Origin: Neobacillus dielmonensis
GTDB taxonomy: Bacteria > Bacillota > Bacilli > Bacillales > Cytobacillaceae
DNA: 40,797 nucleotides
Assembly (NCBI RefSeq): GCF_000612665.1
Contig: NZ_HG942050.1
Coordinates: forward strand, 1 to 40,797
Direction: 5' to 3'
Below the pieces are notes generated by a model. The model saw nothing but the letters and a program-made list of their open reading frames with translations, did not search any database and was not told the origin of the DNA. A program made the translations under genes and the position numbers. Each line of letters opens with the position of its first letter. Position 1 is the stretch's first letter. Below are positions 1-7,566 of the stretch, piece after piece.

Positions 1-1
1 C

Positions 2-85
2 ACCCCCTCCTACTCGATTATCTATGAAGATTTGAAAGTTTTGAAAACGATGACCAATCTACTTGAAATCTTAGGTAAACCATGA
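2..85 (+). CDS. C-terminal fragment of an unidentified protein (5' end outside window)
   Basis: An open frame runs in from the left edge and ends at the TGA at 83-85, giving 27 residues that finish YEDLKVLKTMTNLLEILGKP. The composition (amphipathic, Leu/Lys-rich) looks like real coding sequence, but the fragment is too short to assign. Its stop codon overlaps an ATG at 82 (ATGA), so it could be translationally coupled to the UbiB-like gene downstream. Whether it is truly a gene depends on sequence left of the window. Confidence 0.4.
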   Translation, partial: TPSYSIIYEDLKVLKTMTNLLEILGKP

Positions 86-129
86 GATGTTCAATAAGAA
101 AAAATCTCCAAAAAATGAGGCAGATGACT

Positions 130-1812
130 ATGATTAAGAAAAGAATTCGTCATTTAGGAAGATCAAGGGATATTGTCTATGCCTTTACACGCCATGGTTT
201 TGGCTATGTAATGAAGGAATTGGGTCTACTTGATCTGCTAGCAGTTCCTAAAAGGATATTCTTAGAAGGCAATAAAACAATTAGCAGTAAATCGACTGGT
301 GAACGGATTCGATTGTTTTTAGAGGACCTTGGACCGACATTTATTAAAATTGGCCAAATAGCCAGCACCCGCCCCGACATTATTCCTAAAGAAATTATTG
401 AGGAATTGGTGAAACTTCAGGACCAGGTTTCTGCCTTTCCGTTTGCGGAGGTAAAAAAAATTGTTGAGACGGAATTTGCAGATTCCCTGGAAAATTGTTT
501 TGCATCATTTAATGAAATCCCTATTGCGGCTGCCTCAATTGGACAAGTCCATGATGCAGTTTTGCTGACAGGCGAACGTGTAGCTGTTAAAATACAACGT
601 CCTAATATTGATCTAGTAATTGGGACAGACTTAGAAATTCTCCAGGATTTAGCAAGATTAGCGGAAAATCGCCTAGAGTGGGCAAGAAGGTATCAGATGC
701 GTGATATTGTTAATCAACTAGCCCAATCACTGAAACAAGAACTTGATTATGAAAATGAAGCGCAAAATTCCGAAAAAATTGCTGCTCAATGTAAAAATGA
801 CGCTAAAGTATTAATTCCAAAAGTTTATTGGGAATACACTACTTCAAAGGTTTTGACGATGGAGTTTATTGAGGGAATTAAATTGACTCATGAAGAAATG
901 CTTCAGCAAGCGGGTTATAATCCAAAGAACCTAGCTGAAACTGTGGTAAACTCTATCCTTCAGCAAATATTAATCGAAGGCTTTTTCCATGGAGATCCCC
1001 ATCCAGGGAATATTCTTGCCCTGCCAGGAGAAAAAATTGCTTTTATGGACTTTGGAATTGTCGGGCGGATCAGCCCGGAAATGCGGGACCATGTAGCTTC
1101 ATTTGTTATTGCCATGATGAATCAAAATACAAATGATGTCATAAGGGCGATTACCAAAATGGGCTTGGTACCAGAAAGTGTGAACCTCTCCCAATTAAGA
1201 ATAGATGTCGACCACCTAAGAGAGAAATATAGCAATGTTCCTTTTAGTGATATGAGTGTAGGTGGGGCTGTAAATGAATTATTCTCGGTGGCTTTTCGGC
1301 ATCAAATCAAACTGCCAACAGACTTAACATTGATGGGAAAAACGCTGTTAACGATTGAAGGGGTAGTGGAGAAACTCGACCCTGAACTTAGTATCATTAA
1401 GATTGCGGAGCCTTTTGGGAAGCAATTAATCCTTGAGCGGTTAAGTCCTAAAAATGTTGCAGAAAGAGTCTGGACTCAAGTAAATGAATATGGGGAGTTT
1501 ATAAACGATTTTCCCCAAACCTTAAAAGATATCACTACCATTATGAAAAATGGAAAAATGAAAATAGATCTTACCACCCCCGAACTTGAATCATTTGTAA
1601 AAAAATTAAACCGAATTAGTAATCGAATATCATTTAGTATCGTTTTGCTTTCTTTTTGCATCCTCATGGTAGGGGTTATCATCGGAACGTCATTATCGGG
1701 TCAGTCCAACGAACTGTTTAGGGATTTCCCGGTTGTTGAAATAGGTTTAGTCATTGTAACTGATTTGTTTCTATGGCTGCTGCTCGCCATTATTCGATCG
1801 GGCAGATTTTAA
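130..1812 (+). CDS. ABC1/UbiB (AarF) family protein kinase-like protein
   Basis: A member of the UbiB/ABC1 atypical kinase family of about 560 residues, known in other organisms for supporting isoprenoid quinone synthesis or membrane lipid homeostasis; its Bacillus role is not settled. Visible signatures with the ATG at 130 as residue 1: the family KxGQ motif (KIGQ, near 73-76), the Ala-rich loop AAASIGQVH (near 133-141) that replaces the usual Gly-rich loop, the nucleotide-binding Lys in VAVKIQRP (near 154), the catalytic loop HGDPHPGN (near 287-294) and DFG (near 307-309). Two hydrophobic segments close the protein (roughly 497-519 and 532-557), indicating a C-terminal membrane anchor. I prefer the ATG at 130, preceded by a weak GAGG, because family members start with MI-KRIRH. 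An ATG at 82 overlapping the previous stop is the alternative. A terminator follows. Confidence 0.88.
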   Translation: MIKKRIRHLGRSRDIVYAFTRHGFGYVMKELGLLDLLAVPKRIFLEGNKTISSKSTGERIRLFLEDLGPTFIKIGQIASTRPDIIPKEIIEELVKLQDQVSAFPFAEVKKIVETEFADSLENCFASFNEIPIAAASIGQVHDAVLLTGERVAVKIQRPNIDLVIGTDLEILQDLARLAENRLEWARRYQMRDIVNQLAQSLKQELDYENEAQNSEKIAAQCKNDAKVLIPKVYWEYTTSKVLTMEFIEGIKLTHEEMLQQAGYNPKNLAETVVNSILQQILIEGFFHGDPHPGNILALPGEKIAFMDFGIVGRISPEMRDHVASFVIAMMNQNTNDVIRAITKMGLVPESVNLSQLRIDVDHLREKYSNVPFSDMSVGGAVNELFSVAFRHQIKLPTDLTLMGKTLLTIEGVVEKLDPELSIIKIAEPFGKQLILERLSPKNVAERVWTQVNEYGEFINDFPQTLKDITTIMKNGKMKIDLTTPELESFVKKLNRISNRISFSIVLLSFCILMVGVIIGTSLSGQSNELFRDFPVVEIGLVIVTDLFLWLLLAIIRSGRF

Positions 1813-1854
1813 ACAAATCCAAATTTAAACTTTTGTAAAAAGTAGCAATAATTG

Positions 1855-1880
1855 TCCAGTCAGTGTCGACTGGATTTTTT
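1855..1880 (+). terminator. Rho-independent terminator after the UbiB-like gene
   Basis: Seven-base arms TCCAGTC (1855-1861) and GACTGGA (1868-1874) with a 6-nt loop, followed directly by six T residues. It lies about 40 nt after the stop codon and separates the UbiB-like gene from the long regulatory region of PHA module 1. Confidence 0.75.
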
Positions 1881-1910
1881 ATAGGAAAATATTAATTTAT
1901 TCATCTAAAA

Positions 1911-1925
1911 TTGAAAGCGTTTACA
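1911..1925 (+). promoter_or_regulatory. cre site (CcpA operator) upstream of PHA module 1
   Basis: TTGAAAGCGTTTACA fits the Bacillus catabolite-responsive element WTGNAANCGNWNNCW at every defined position. It sits about 170 nt upstream of the proposed module 1 -35 element and past the terminator of the preceding gene, so the ligase-PHA operon is the likely target. That far upstream, activation or looping with the second site at 2006 is easier to imagine than a simple block. The consensus match is seen; CcpA binding is inferred. Confidence 0.6.
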
Positions 1926-2005
1926 TTAAATGCTGTTTCTTAGACCCACAATGAATAGATGTTGAAAAGTTTCCGACAATTTTCGTGCTTTTTTAAAATA
2001 ATTTC

Positions 2006-2020
2006 TGAAGGCGTTTTCAT
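2006..2020 (+). promoter_or_regulatory. Second, degenerate cre-like site upstream of PHA module 1
   Basis: CTGAAGGCGTTTTCA matches the cre consensus with two mismatches (positions 1 and 6) and is nearly palindromic around the central CG. It lies 95 nt (about nine helical turns) after the perfect site at 1911, which would suit cooperative CcpA binding. Weak on its own. Confidence 0.35.
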
Positions 2021-2094
2021 TTGAAAGGGCGTTGTTATGCAATAAAGTTTATTTGATTATTAAACGATTTCTAAAATGAACGGAATTTGAAGAA

Positions 2095-2143
2095 TTTTGT
2101 CGATAATGATAGGTTTACAAATCAAGTTTTTACTACAATAATT
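2095..2143 (+). promoter_or_regulatory. Proposed Spo0A-linked promoter of PHA module 1
   Basis: TTTTGTCGAT (2095-2104) resembles the Spo0A box (TTTGTCGAA). Nine bases after its TTGTCGA core comes GTTTACAAAT (2113-2122), containing the -35-like TTTACA (2114-2119). After a 17-nt spacer comes the -10-like AATAAT (2137-2142), inside ACAATAATT. The same three blocks with identical spacing occur upstream of the module 2 ligase (21566-21612), while the bases between differ. This is good evidence of selection. The predicted start near 2149 leaves a leader of about 95 nt. Promoter and box matches are seen; Spo0A control is inferred. Confidence 0.6.
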
Positions 2144-2167
2144 AAAATTATATTAATATTCTAATTA

Positions 2168-2177
2168 TTTTGTCGAA
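2168..2177 (+). promoter_or_regulatory. Spo0A box in the leader of PHA module 1
   Basis: TTTTGTCGAA is an exact 0A box, about 20 nt downstream of the predicted transcription start and 66 nt upstream of the ligase ATG. A bound Spo0A here would be expected to interfere with transcription, so together with the upstream box it could give dose-dependent control by Spo0A~P. This is inference from position only. Confidence 0.5.
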
Positions 2178-2243
2178 CCCCCAAGAATATGCACCGTTAA
2201 CTGGAATGTTAATAGCAAATTCCAAAGGAGGCTCCAGTGACTA

Positions 2244-3878
2244 ATGGTTTATCAACAAAAGCCGTGGCTGAAAGTGTATGACCCAAGGATTGATGAAAAT
2301 GTTTCAATCGAACACGAATCCCTATATGAATTTTTAGAGAGTGCAGCAGAACGTTATAACCAAAAACCTGCATTTACATTCTATGGGAAAGTCTGGAGTT
2401 TCAATGACAGTAAAGTATTAACAGACCAAATGGCCGCTGCCCTGCATCATGCAGGAATGGCTAAGGGTGGCAGGTTGGCAGTCATGCTCCCCAATTCCCC
2501 ACATTATATATTCACACTGTTTGGGGTTTTTCGACTGGGGGGAATCGCAGTCCAAGTTAACCCGATGTATGTCGAAAGGGAAATTGAACATGTATTGAAT
2601 GACTCAGGAGCCGAATACATGGTAGTCCTTGATTCGCTCTACCCAAAGGTGAAGAAAATTCAAGCAGCCACTTCCTTAAAAAAGATTATTGTTGTACATA
2701 TGGGGGGAGAAAGGCTGCAGCTTGATGACCAGGATGTTTATTATGAAGAGTTCCTACAAACAGGCGAAGGAATCCCTGAAATATCCATTGATCCGGAAGA
2801 AGATGTTGCCATTCTGCAATATACCGGGGGTACAACCGGACTGTCAAAAGGGGTTATGCTCACCCATAAGAATTTGCTGGCTAACTTTAACCAGGTGTGC
2901 GACTTTGCCTATAAAGCATGTGACAACAAGCCGGATGACTTTAAGATGATTACCGTTCTTCCATTTTTTCATGTATACGGACTATCTAGTACGGCGCTGT
3001 GTGGAATACGGGAAGGGGCAAATCAGATTATTCTGCCTCGCTTTGATCCGAAGGAGATTATGGAGATAGTCAAACGGGAGAAGCCATTCCAATTTTCAGG
3101 TGTCCCAACGATGTTCTTTGCATTAAACAGCATGCCGGGACTTGAAGAATGCGGGTTTGACCAATTTTATTACATAAGCTGCGGCGGTGCACCACTCCCA
3201 GTTGAAGCAGCAAAAGTATTTGAAAAAAGGACAGGTGCCAAGCTTTTGGATGGCTACGGTCTTTCCGAAGCATCTCCAACAGTCATCTTCAATCCTCCTT
3301 TTGTACCTAGAAAGTACGGCAGCATTGGCATCCCAGTCCAAAGTACCGAGGTAAGGATTGTCCATCAGACAAATGATGGCTATGTAGATGCTCCATTGGG
3401 GGAAGCTGGAGAATTAGTTGTAAGAGGCCCTCAAGTGATGAAAGGGTATTGGAACCGTCCAGAGGAGACCGCTGAGGTGATAAAGGATGGATGGCTGTTT
3501 ACAGGTGATATAGCCCGAATGGACGAAGAAGGCTACTTTTACATAGTCGATCGCCAGAAAGATATGATTATTGCGAGCGGTTATAATGTGTATCCAAGCG
3601 AAATAGAGGAAGTCCTTTACCAGCTTGAAGCGGTGGAGGAAGCCTTGGTAGTTGGAGTTCCTGATCCATACCGCGGCGAAACTGTAAAAGCATACGTAAA
3701 GTTAAAACCGGGTTATTCGATTTCAGAAGAGGAAATTAAGCAATTTGGTAAGGCAAACCTGGCACCCTATAAAGCACCAAAAGAAGTTGAGATACTTCCT
3801 GAACTCCCTAAGTCGTCTGTGGGGAAACTTCTAAGAAGAGTGTTGCGCGATCAAGAAAAATTAAAAGTAAAAGTTTGA
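2244..3878 (+). CDS. Fatty acyl-CoA ligase (AMP-binding), PHA module 1
   Basis: An adenylate-forming ligase of 544 residues, the usual size for long-chain acyl-CoA synthetases, which make acyl-CoA from a fatty acid, ATP and CoA in the cytoplasm. Motifs: P-loop YTGGTTGLSKG (193-203), GYGLSE (337-342), the hinge region GDIARMDEEGY and DRQKDMI (421-442), and a C-terminal PKSSVGKLLRR holding the catalytic Lys528. It starts at an ATG behind AAAGGAGG. It is strongly similar end to end to the ligase at 21695, and both head a PHA synthase module. The context suggests it activates fatty or hydroxy-fatty acids for use as PHA monomers, or sends them through beta-oxidation to supply precursors. Chain-length preference cannot be read from the sequence. 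The SDR gene follows after 19 nt. Confidence 0.9.
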   Translation: MVYQQKPWLKVYDPRIDENVSIEHESLYEFLESAAERYNQKPAFTFYGKVWSFNDSKVLTDQMAAALHHAGMAKGGRLAVMLPNSPHYIFTLFGVFRLGGIAVQVNPMYVEREIEHVLNDSGAEYMVVLDSLYPKVKKIQAATSLKKIIVVHMGGERLQLDDQDVYYEEFLQTGEGIPEISIDPEEDVAILQYTGGTTGLSKGVMLTHKNLLANFNQVCDFAYKACDNKPDDFKMITVLPFFHVYGLSSTALCGIREGANQIILPRFDPKEIMEIVKREKPFQFSGVPTMFFALNSMPGLEECGFDQFYYISCGGAPLPVEAAKVFEKRTGAKLLDGYGLSEASPTVIFNPPFVPRKYGSIGIPVQSTEVRIVHQTNDGYVDAPLGEAGELVVRGPQVMKGYWNRPEETAEVIKDGWLFTGDIARMDEEGYFYIVDRQKDMIIASGYNVYPSEIEEVLYQLEAVEEALVVGVPDPYRGETVKAYVKLKPGYSISEEEIKQFGKANLAPYKAPKEVEILPELPKSSVGKLLRRVLRDQEKLKVKV

Positions 3879-3897
3879 TAGATTGGAGGAATGACAG

Positions 3898-4677
3898 GTG
3901 AGCGTTGAAGGTTTATTCAGTTTAAAAGGAAAAACAGCGATTGTCACGGGCGGCGGCCGTGGTTTAGGTCAGCAAATTGCTGAAATATATGCAGATGCAG
4001 GCGCTAATGTCGTCGTTTGTTCAAGGAACGTAGAGGCCTGCCAGGAAATAAGTGAAACCCTAAAACAAAAAGGTGCAAAATCATTGGCTCTAAAATGTGA
4101 CGTTTCCAACCAAGAGGACATCCAGTATGTGGTCGATGCAACAATGAAGGAATTTGGCCAGATTGATATTTTAGTAAACAACAGCGGTACTAGCTGGGGA
4201 GCGCCAGCACTTGAAATGCCCGAAGATAAATGGGACAAAGTTATGGACATTAATCTAAAAGGAGTATTCCTGTTTTCACAAGCTGTTGGAAAAATAATGA
4301 AGGAACAACGATCAGGAAAAATCATCAACATTGCTTCCATTGCCGGTATTGGCGGCCAAGATCCACTGGTAATGGACGCAATTGGATATTCAGTCAGCAA
4401 AGGGGCCGTTATTACCCTGACAAAAGATTTGGCTGTTAAACTGGCTCCATATAATGTTCATGTTAATGCCATTGCACCAGGTTTCTTCCCAACCAAGATG
4501 ACCAAAGTAATTTTGGGATTTTCCGGACAAAAAATTCTTGAAAGGACGCCCGCAGGTAGATTTGGTTCTGACAGTGATATGAAAGGACCTGCACTATTTT
4601 TGGCATCTGCTGCGTCAGATTATGTTTTCGGACAGGTACTGGCAGTGGATGGCGGAACTACCGCAGGAGTTCAATAA
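3898..4677 (+). CDS. SDR-family 3-oxoacyl/acetoacetyl-CoA reductase-like protein (PhaB/FabG-like)
   Basis: A classical short-chain dehydrogenase of 259 residues. It has TGGGRGLG (17-24) for dinucleotide binding, NNSG (94-97; the usual NNAG with Ala to Ser), and the catalytic Ser147, Tyr164 and Lys168 (YSVSK). It starts at GTG, placed by GGAGG 8 nt upstream; a nearby ATG at 3891 is out of frame. In class IV PHA operons of Bacillus the reductase PhaB makes (R)-3-hydroxyacyl-CoA, and the position between the ligase and phaRC fits that job. However, its N-terminus (LFSLKGKTAIVTGGGRGLG) also resembles gluconate/other sugar-acid SDRs, so the substrate is not certain. Module 2 has no such gene. Confidence 0.75.
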   Translation: MSVEGLFSLKGKTAIVTGGGRGLGQQIAEIYADAGANVVVCSRNVEACQEISETLKQKGAKSLALKCDVSNQEDIQYVVDATMKEFGQIDILVNNSGTSWGAPALEMPEDKWDKVMDINLKGVFLFSQAVGKIMKEQRSGKIINIASIAGIGGQDPLVMDAIGYSVSKGAVITLTKDLAVKLAPYNVHVNAIAPGFFPTKMTKVILGFSGQKILERTPAGRFGSDSDMKGPALFLASAASDYVFGQVLAVDGGTTAGVQ

Positions 4678-4750
4678 TTGTTGGAGGTAAAATCACCGAC
4701 ATTGATTGTTATAGACTGGTACACGAAGTCAGTCTGAGAGAAAGGTTTGA

Positions 4751-5206
4751 ATGGAAGCCATGCAACATGATGTTAATACACCTTACGAGGAATTACAGGC
4801 GGAAATCAATAAAAAAATATATGAATTTACAAATTGCCGGGCATTTACCATTGCCTTCGGAAGGGCCATGGAACAGCATCTTATCCAATTAGGAATATAC
4901 AAAAAATTGACCACGAAATGGTTGAATTGTCTTGATATTCCCACTAAAGATGAATTGGCCGCAATTTCTAACCGAATGGTCAGGATGGTTGAACAGATAG
5001 ATTCCCTTGATGATGTCATGTATTCAACGAATACACAACATAACCAGGCAATGAACCAGCTAAAATTGGTGCGGCACTCTTTCGAAGAGTTAAGGTCTGT
5101 CCTGAAAACGGAGATTCAAGAACTGAAGCAAAACAACATCCCGTCATTAGAGGCAGATTTAAAAAACTTAAAGCGGTTATTCCAAATTGATTATAAAGGA
5201 GAATGA
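4751..5206 (+). CDS. PhaR/PhaE-like PHA synthase subunit paralogue, 151 aa
   Basis: This small, probably all-helical cytoplasmic protein aligns with the two PhaR proteins of the window (5829 and 23394). The stretch from IYEFTNCRAF to IDSLDD matches the PhaR region ending in the family signature: here LDIPTKDELAAISNRM, and in PhaR LNLPTKSDVTNVANLT. PhaR/PhaE proteins are the non-catalytic partners that activate PhaC and settle at the granule surface. It lacks the YDPFE N-terminus and the long C-terminal coiled coil of the true PhaR proteins. The start at the ATG at 4751 follows GAAAGG; a 73-nt gap with a small AGACTG/CAGTCT hairpin (4713-4735) separates it from the reductase. It may be a third subunit of the module 1 synthase or a granule adaptor. 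Homology is seen; the role is inferred. Confidence 0.65.
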   Translation: MEAMQHDVNTPYEELQAEINKKIYEFTNCRAFTIAFGRAMEQHLIQLGIYKKLTTKWLNCLDIPTKDELAAISNRMVRMVEQIDSLDDVMYSTNTQHNQAMNQLKLVRHSFEELRSVLKTEIQELKQNNIPSLEADLKNLKRLFQIDYKGE

Positions 5207-5209
5207 ACC

Positions 5210-5815
5210 ATGTCAGAGAAAAATGAACAAGAAGTGGTAGAAACTGTCCCTGAAGAGACCCAGCTTTCCAGTCTTGACCTTATTTGGAAATTAGGTTTTG
5301 ACGAATTGGACGCATGGGCGTCCCGCTTTAATAAGCGTGATGAACTGTTTTTGAAATCGGTTAGAAGCTTTGTGGAGAAGGCCAAACAAAACCGGGAAAA
5401 TGTCAACACTCTCACCGAGCAATTCAGTAAAGAATTGAAGGAGTGGGAAAAAGCAGCCCGTGAAGAACTGCTTGTTACAACTACAACATTGCAGCACTTT
5501 TTTCCAGTAAGGTCATATGAGCAAATCAACAAAGCAGCCGATGAAATTCAGGAGAAAACAACCTCAATTTTATTGGCCCCAGTTAAATCTCTTGATTGCG
5601 GGCAAGCCTTGGACACTTATTTGCAAACAGTGGAGAAATATCTAGAGTTCAGAAAAAACGCACGCGAAAAATATATCGAAAGCGTGAAGAAAACGACCAA
5701 TATCTTATATGAAAATCAAAAGCTATTTGTTGATTTGGTATCGAAACAAGTAAAAGCAGCGATCTTTCCTTTTCAGAAATACATGAAGAACCCGACGGAG
5801 CCGTCAAAATCATAA
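5210..5815 (+). CDS. Divergent phasin-like protein, PHA module 1
   Basis: A 201-residue, charged, helix-rich protein without signal peptide or membrane segment, starting 3 nt after the previous stop (ATG behind AAAGGAG). It shares layout with the PhaP at 26611. Both have an N-terminal helical part, then an (A/T)P(V/I)KS motif (LLAPVKSLD here, ALTPIKSVF there), then a helix of similar spacing (VEKYLEFRKNAREKYIESVKK versus a SNLEFSRQRRNAWKQVRKEY-type segment). Phasins coat PHA granules and set their size and number. Sequence similarity outside this block is low, so it could be a phasin, a granule adaptor or a partner of the PhaR-like protein just upstream. The tight spacing with that gene suggests they act together. 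Confidence 0.55.
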   Translation: MSEKNEQEVVETVPEETQLSSLDLIWKLGFDELDAWASRFNKRDELFLKSVRSFVEKAKQNRENVNTLTEQFSKELKEWEKAAREELLVTTTTLQHFFPVRSYEQINKAADEIQEKTTSILLAPVKSLDCGQALDTYLQTVEKYLEFRKNAREKYIESVKKTTNILYENQKLFVDLVSKQVKAAIFPFQKYMKNPTEPSKS

Positions 5816-5828
5816 CGAGGTGAAAAAA

Positions 5829-6395
5829 ATGCCGGATAATAACAAAACCTATGATCCGTTTGAAGCATTCCATAAATATAGTTTATTGTGGGAAAAGCAA
5901 ATTAATGATTTTATTTATCTTTGGACCAATAACAATGAATTTGTCAAAATGGCCAATGTAGGAACGGAAATCCACTCCCGCTATTTGGAAACGATGAAAA
6001 AGAATCAAGAGGCACTTGCGGGTGTTCTCAACTTGCCAACAAAAAGTGATGTAACCAATGTAGCAAACCTGACCATTCAGGCAGAGGAGAAAATTGAGGC
6101 ACTCGAGGAACAAGTTTGGGACCTGCAGGATTCTGTGAAAGCCCAAGCCAAAGAAATTGAAAGTGTAGTAGAAGTGTCTAAGGAAATTATTAAACTCACC
6201 AAACAGCTTAAGACTGAGCTGGTAAAAACCAAGAAAGAACTGACTGATTCAAGAAATGTGTACGAAGAACTTCAGGAAATGAAATTCGAAATAATGAAGC
6301 TGGCCGGAGTTAAAGAGGAACTAGAATCATTAAGAAGCCTTATGGAAAAGGATATGAAAGCTCCCGAACTGTCCGGGGCAGGTTCATCCAAGTAA
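5829..6395 (+). CDS. phaR: Class IV PHA synthase subunit PhaR, module 1
   Basis: The small partner subunit of class IV PHA synthase, needed for PhaC activity in Bacillus. The 188-residue protein begins MPDNNKTYDPFEAF, carries LNLPTKSDVTNVANLTIQAE in its middle and ends in a heptad-rich coiled coil (about 80-180). The start is the ATG at 5829 with GAGGTG 6 nt upstream, rather than the in-frame GTG at 5820. The module 2 paralogue starts MTDEKHYDPFEGY and lines up with the ATG choice. phaC begins 21 nt later. PhaR-PhaC adjacency is the hallmark of the class IV enzyme and makes this assignment firm. Confidence 0.87.
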   Translation: MPDNNKTYDPFEAFHKYSLLWEKQINDFIYLWTNNNEFVKMANVGTEIHSRYLETMKKNQEALAGVLNLPTKSDVTNVANLTIQAEEKIEALEEQVWDLQDSVKAQAKEIESVVEVSKEIIKLTKQLKTELVKTKKELTDSRNVYEELQEMKFEIMKLAGVKEELESLRSLMEKDMKAPELSGAGSSK

Positions 6396-6416
6396 GCATA
6401 AACAGGAGGGCAGGAA

Positions 6417-7487
6417 ATGGCTGTTGAGATACCAAAAAAAAATTTAATACCGAATTTTGATTATCAAAAAGAAGCATCTCGCTGGAGAAATGTGTTTAAA
6501 ATTCTTACGGAGCCCGAACCCAAAATGGGGCATACGCCAAGAGTGGAAGTGTGGCGGAAAAATAAGTCAGTTCTTTGGCACTATCCTGCTAAACAAAGAA
6601 AATATGAAATACCATTATTCTTTGTCTATTCCTTGTTTAACAAACCCTACATACTAGACGTTGCCCCTAAGGCAAGTGTGATTGAGGGGTTGACAAATAT
6701 GGGGTATGAAGTCTACTTGTTAGATTGGGGTTCTCCAGGTTATGAGGACAAAAACATCGGTCTCGATACGTATATTGAAAAATACTTGAGAACCGCTGTT
6801 AAGCGCGCCATACGTCATTCCGGGGCAAAGGAGATTACATTGGTTGGCTATTGCTTGGGAGGAACGATTGCGTCCATTTACGCCTCTATAGCAGAAGAAC
6901 CTATCAAGAATTTAATTGTAGCTACCGTACCAATCGACTTTACGGCCTTTACCGGTCCCGACAAATGGGCAGAAGGCCTGCGGAATGGTGACTTCAACAT
7001 TGATCATTTTATTGATGTATATGGAAACATTCCGCCGCAATATGTGGAAGGAATGTTTAGGGCCATTGGGGCACCGATTTATTTCACCAACTATACGATG
7101 CTGTTAAATCGTGCCCATGATTCAAAGTACGTGGATAAATGGCGTCGAATGAACAAATGGACATTAGACCAGGCTCCCTTTGCAGGAGAAGCCTACAGGC
7201 AACTGGCAGCCGACTTGTTTAAAGAGAACAAGCTCGCCAAAGGGGAGCTTGTTATTGGAAATAAGCGGGCAGACTTAAGGAATATTAAAGCCAATTTATA
7301 CGTTATTTCGGGGTCGAGAGATAACTTGATTTTAGAAGAGCAAAGCAAGCCAATCATGGACTTGGTCTCAAGTGAAGATAAAACTTATATTGTTGTGGAA
7401 ACCGGACACGTCGGATTAGCTTTATCCGGATTATTTGCCAAAATAGTGGACCAATGGGCTCAAAGTCGGTCTAACCAAATAAGTTAG
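6417..7487 (+). CDS. phaC: Class IV poly(R)-hydroxyalkanoate synthase catalytic subunit PhaC, module 1
   Basis: Polymerises (R)-3-hydroxyacyl-CoA into PHA at the granule surface together with PhaR. The 356-residue length is right for class IV (class I enzymes are near 590). The lipase-like box GYCLGG puts the nucleophile at Cys146; Asp302 (SGSRDN) and His331 (ETGHVGLA) complete the Cys-Asp-His triad of the PhaC alpha/beta fold. A conserved DWGSPG lies at 103-108. It starts at an ATG behind AGGAGG. It is colinear with the PhaC at 24144, having the same Cys146 and the other triad residues shifted by one. It ends the operon, and a convergent hydrolase gene follows after 79 nt. Confidence 0.93.
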   Translation: MAVEIPKKNLIPNFDYQKEASRWRNVFKILTEPEPKMGHTPRVEVWRKNKSVLWHYPAKQRKYEIPLFFVYSLFNKPYILDVAPKASVIEGLTNMGYEVYLLDWGSPGYEDKNIGLDTYIEKYLRTAVKRAIRHSGAKEITLVGYCLGGTIASIYASIAEEPIKNLIVATVPIDFTAFTGPDKWAEGLRNGDFNIDHFIDVYGNIPPQYVEGMFRAIGAPIYFTNYTMLLNRAHDSKYVDKWRRMNKWTLDQAPFAGEAYRQLAADLFKENKLAKGELVIGNKRADLRNIKANLYVISGSRDNLILEEQSKPIMDLVSSEDKTYIVVETGHVGLALSGLFAKIVDQWAQSRSNQIS

Positions 7488-7566
7488 GTTTGTGTCATAA
7501 ATTTGTGTACAAAGTTATATATATTTCTTGAGGGGAAGGGAGAGGAAAGGCCTACCCCTTCCTCCG

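Noticed and set aside
82..129. Longer start for the UbiB-like protein at the ATG overlapping the upstream stop
   Set aside because: The ATGA overlap is suggestive, but the added 16 residues do not look like the family N-terminus and no good ribosome site precedes them. Kept as an alternative only.
3969..4400. 143-codon open frame on the minus strand
   Set aside because: Complement of the SDR gene, Ser/Phe-rich shadow composition, no start signal.
4678..4750. Possible small gene after the GGAGG at 4683
   Set aside because: No start codon lies at a usable distance; the gap holds only a weak hairpin (4713-4735).
5820..5828. GTG start for module 1 phaR
   Set aside because: It overlaps the GAGGTG that serves the ATG at 5829, and the paralogue aligns with the later start.
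7534..7562. GGAAGGG/CCCTTCC hairpin between phaC (module 1) and the convergent hydrolase
   Set aside because: Seven-base purine/pyrimidine arms without a T run on either strand; too weak to call a terminator.
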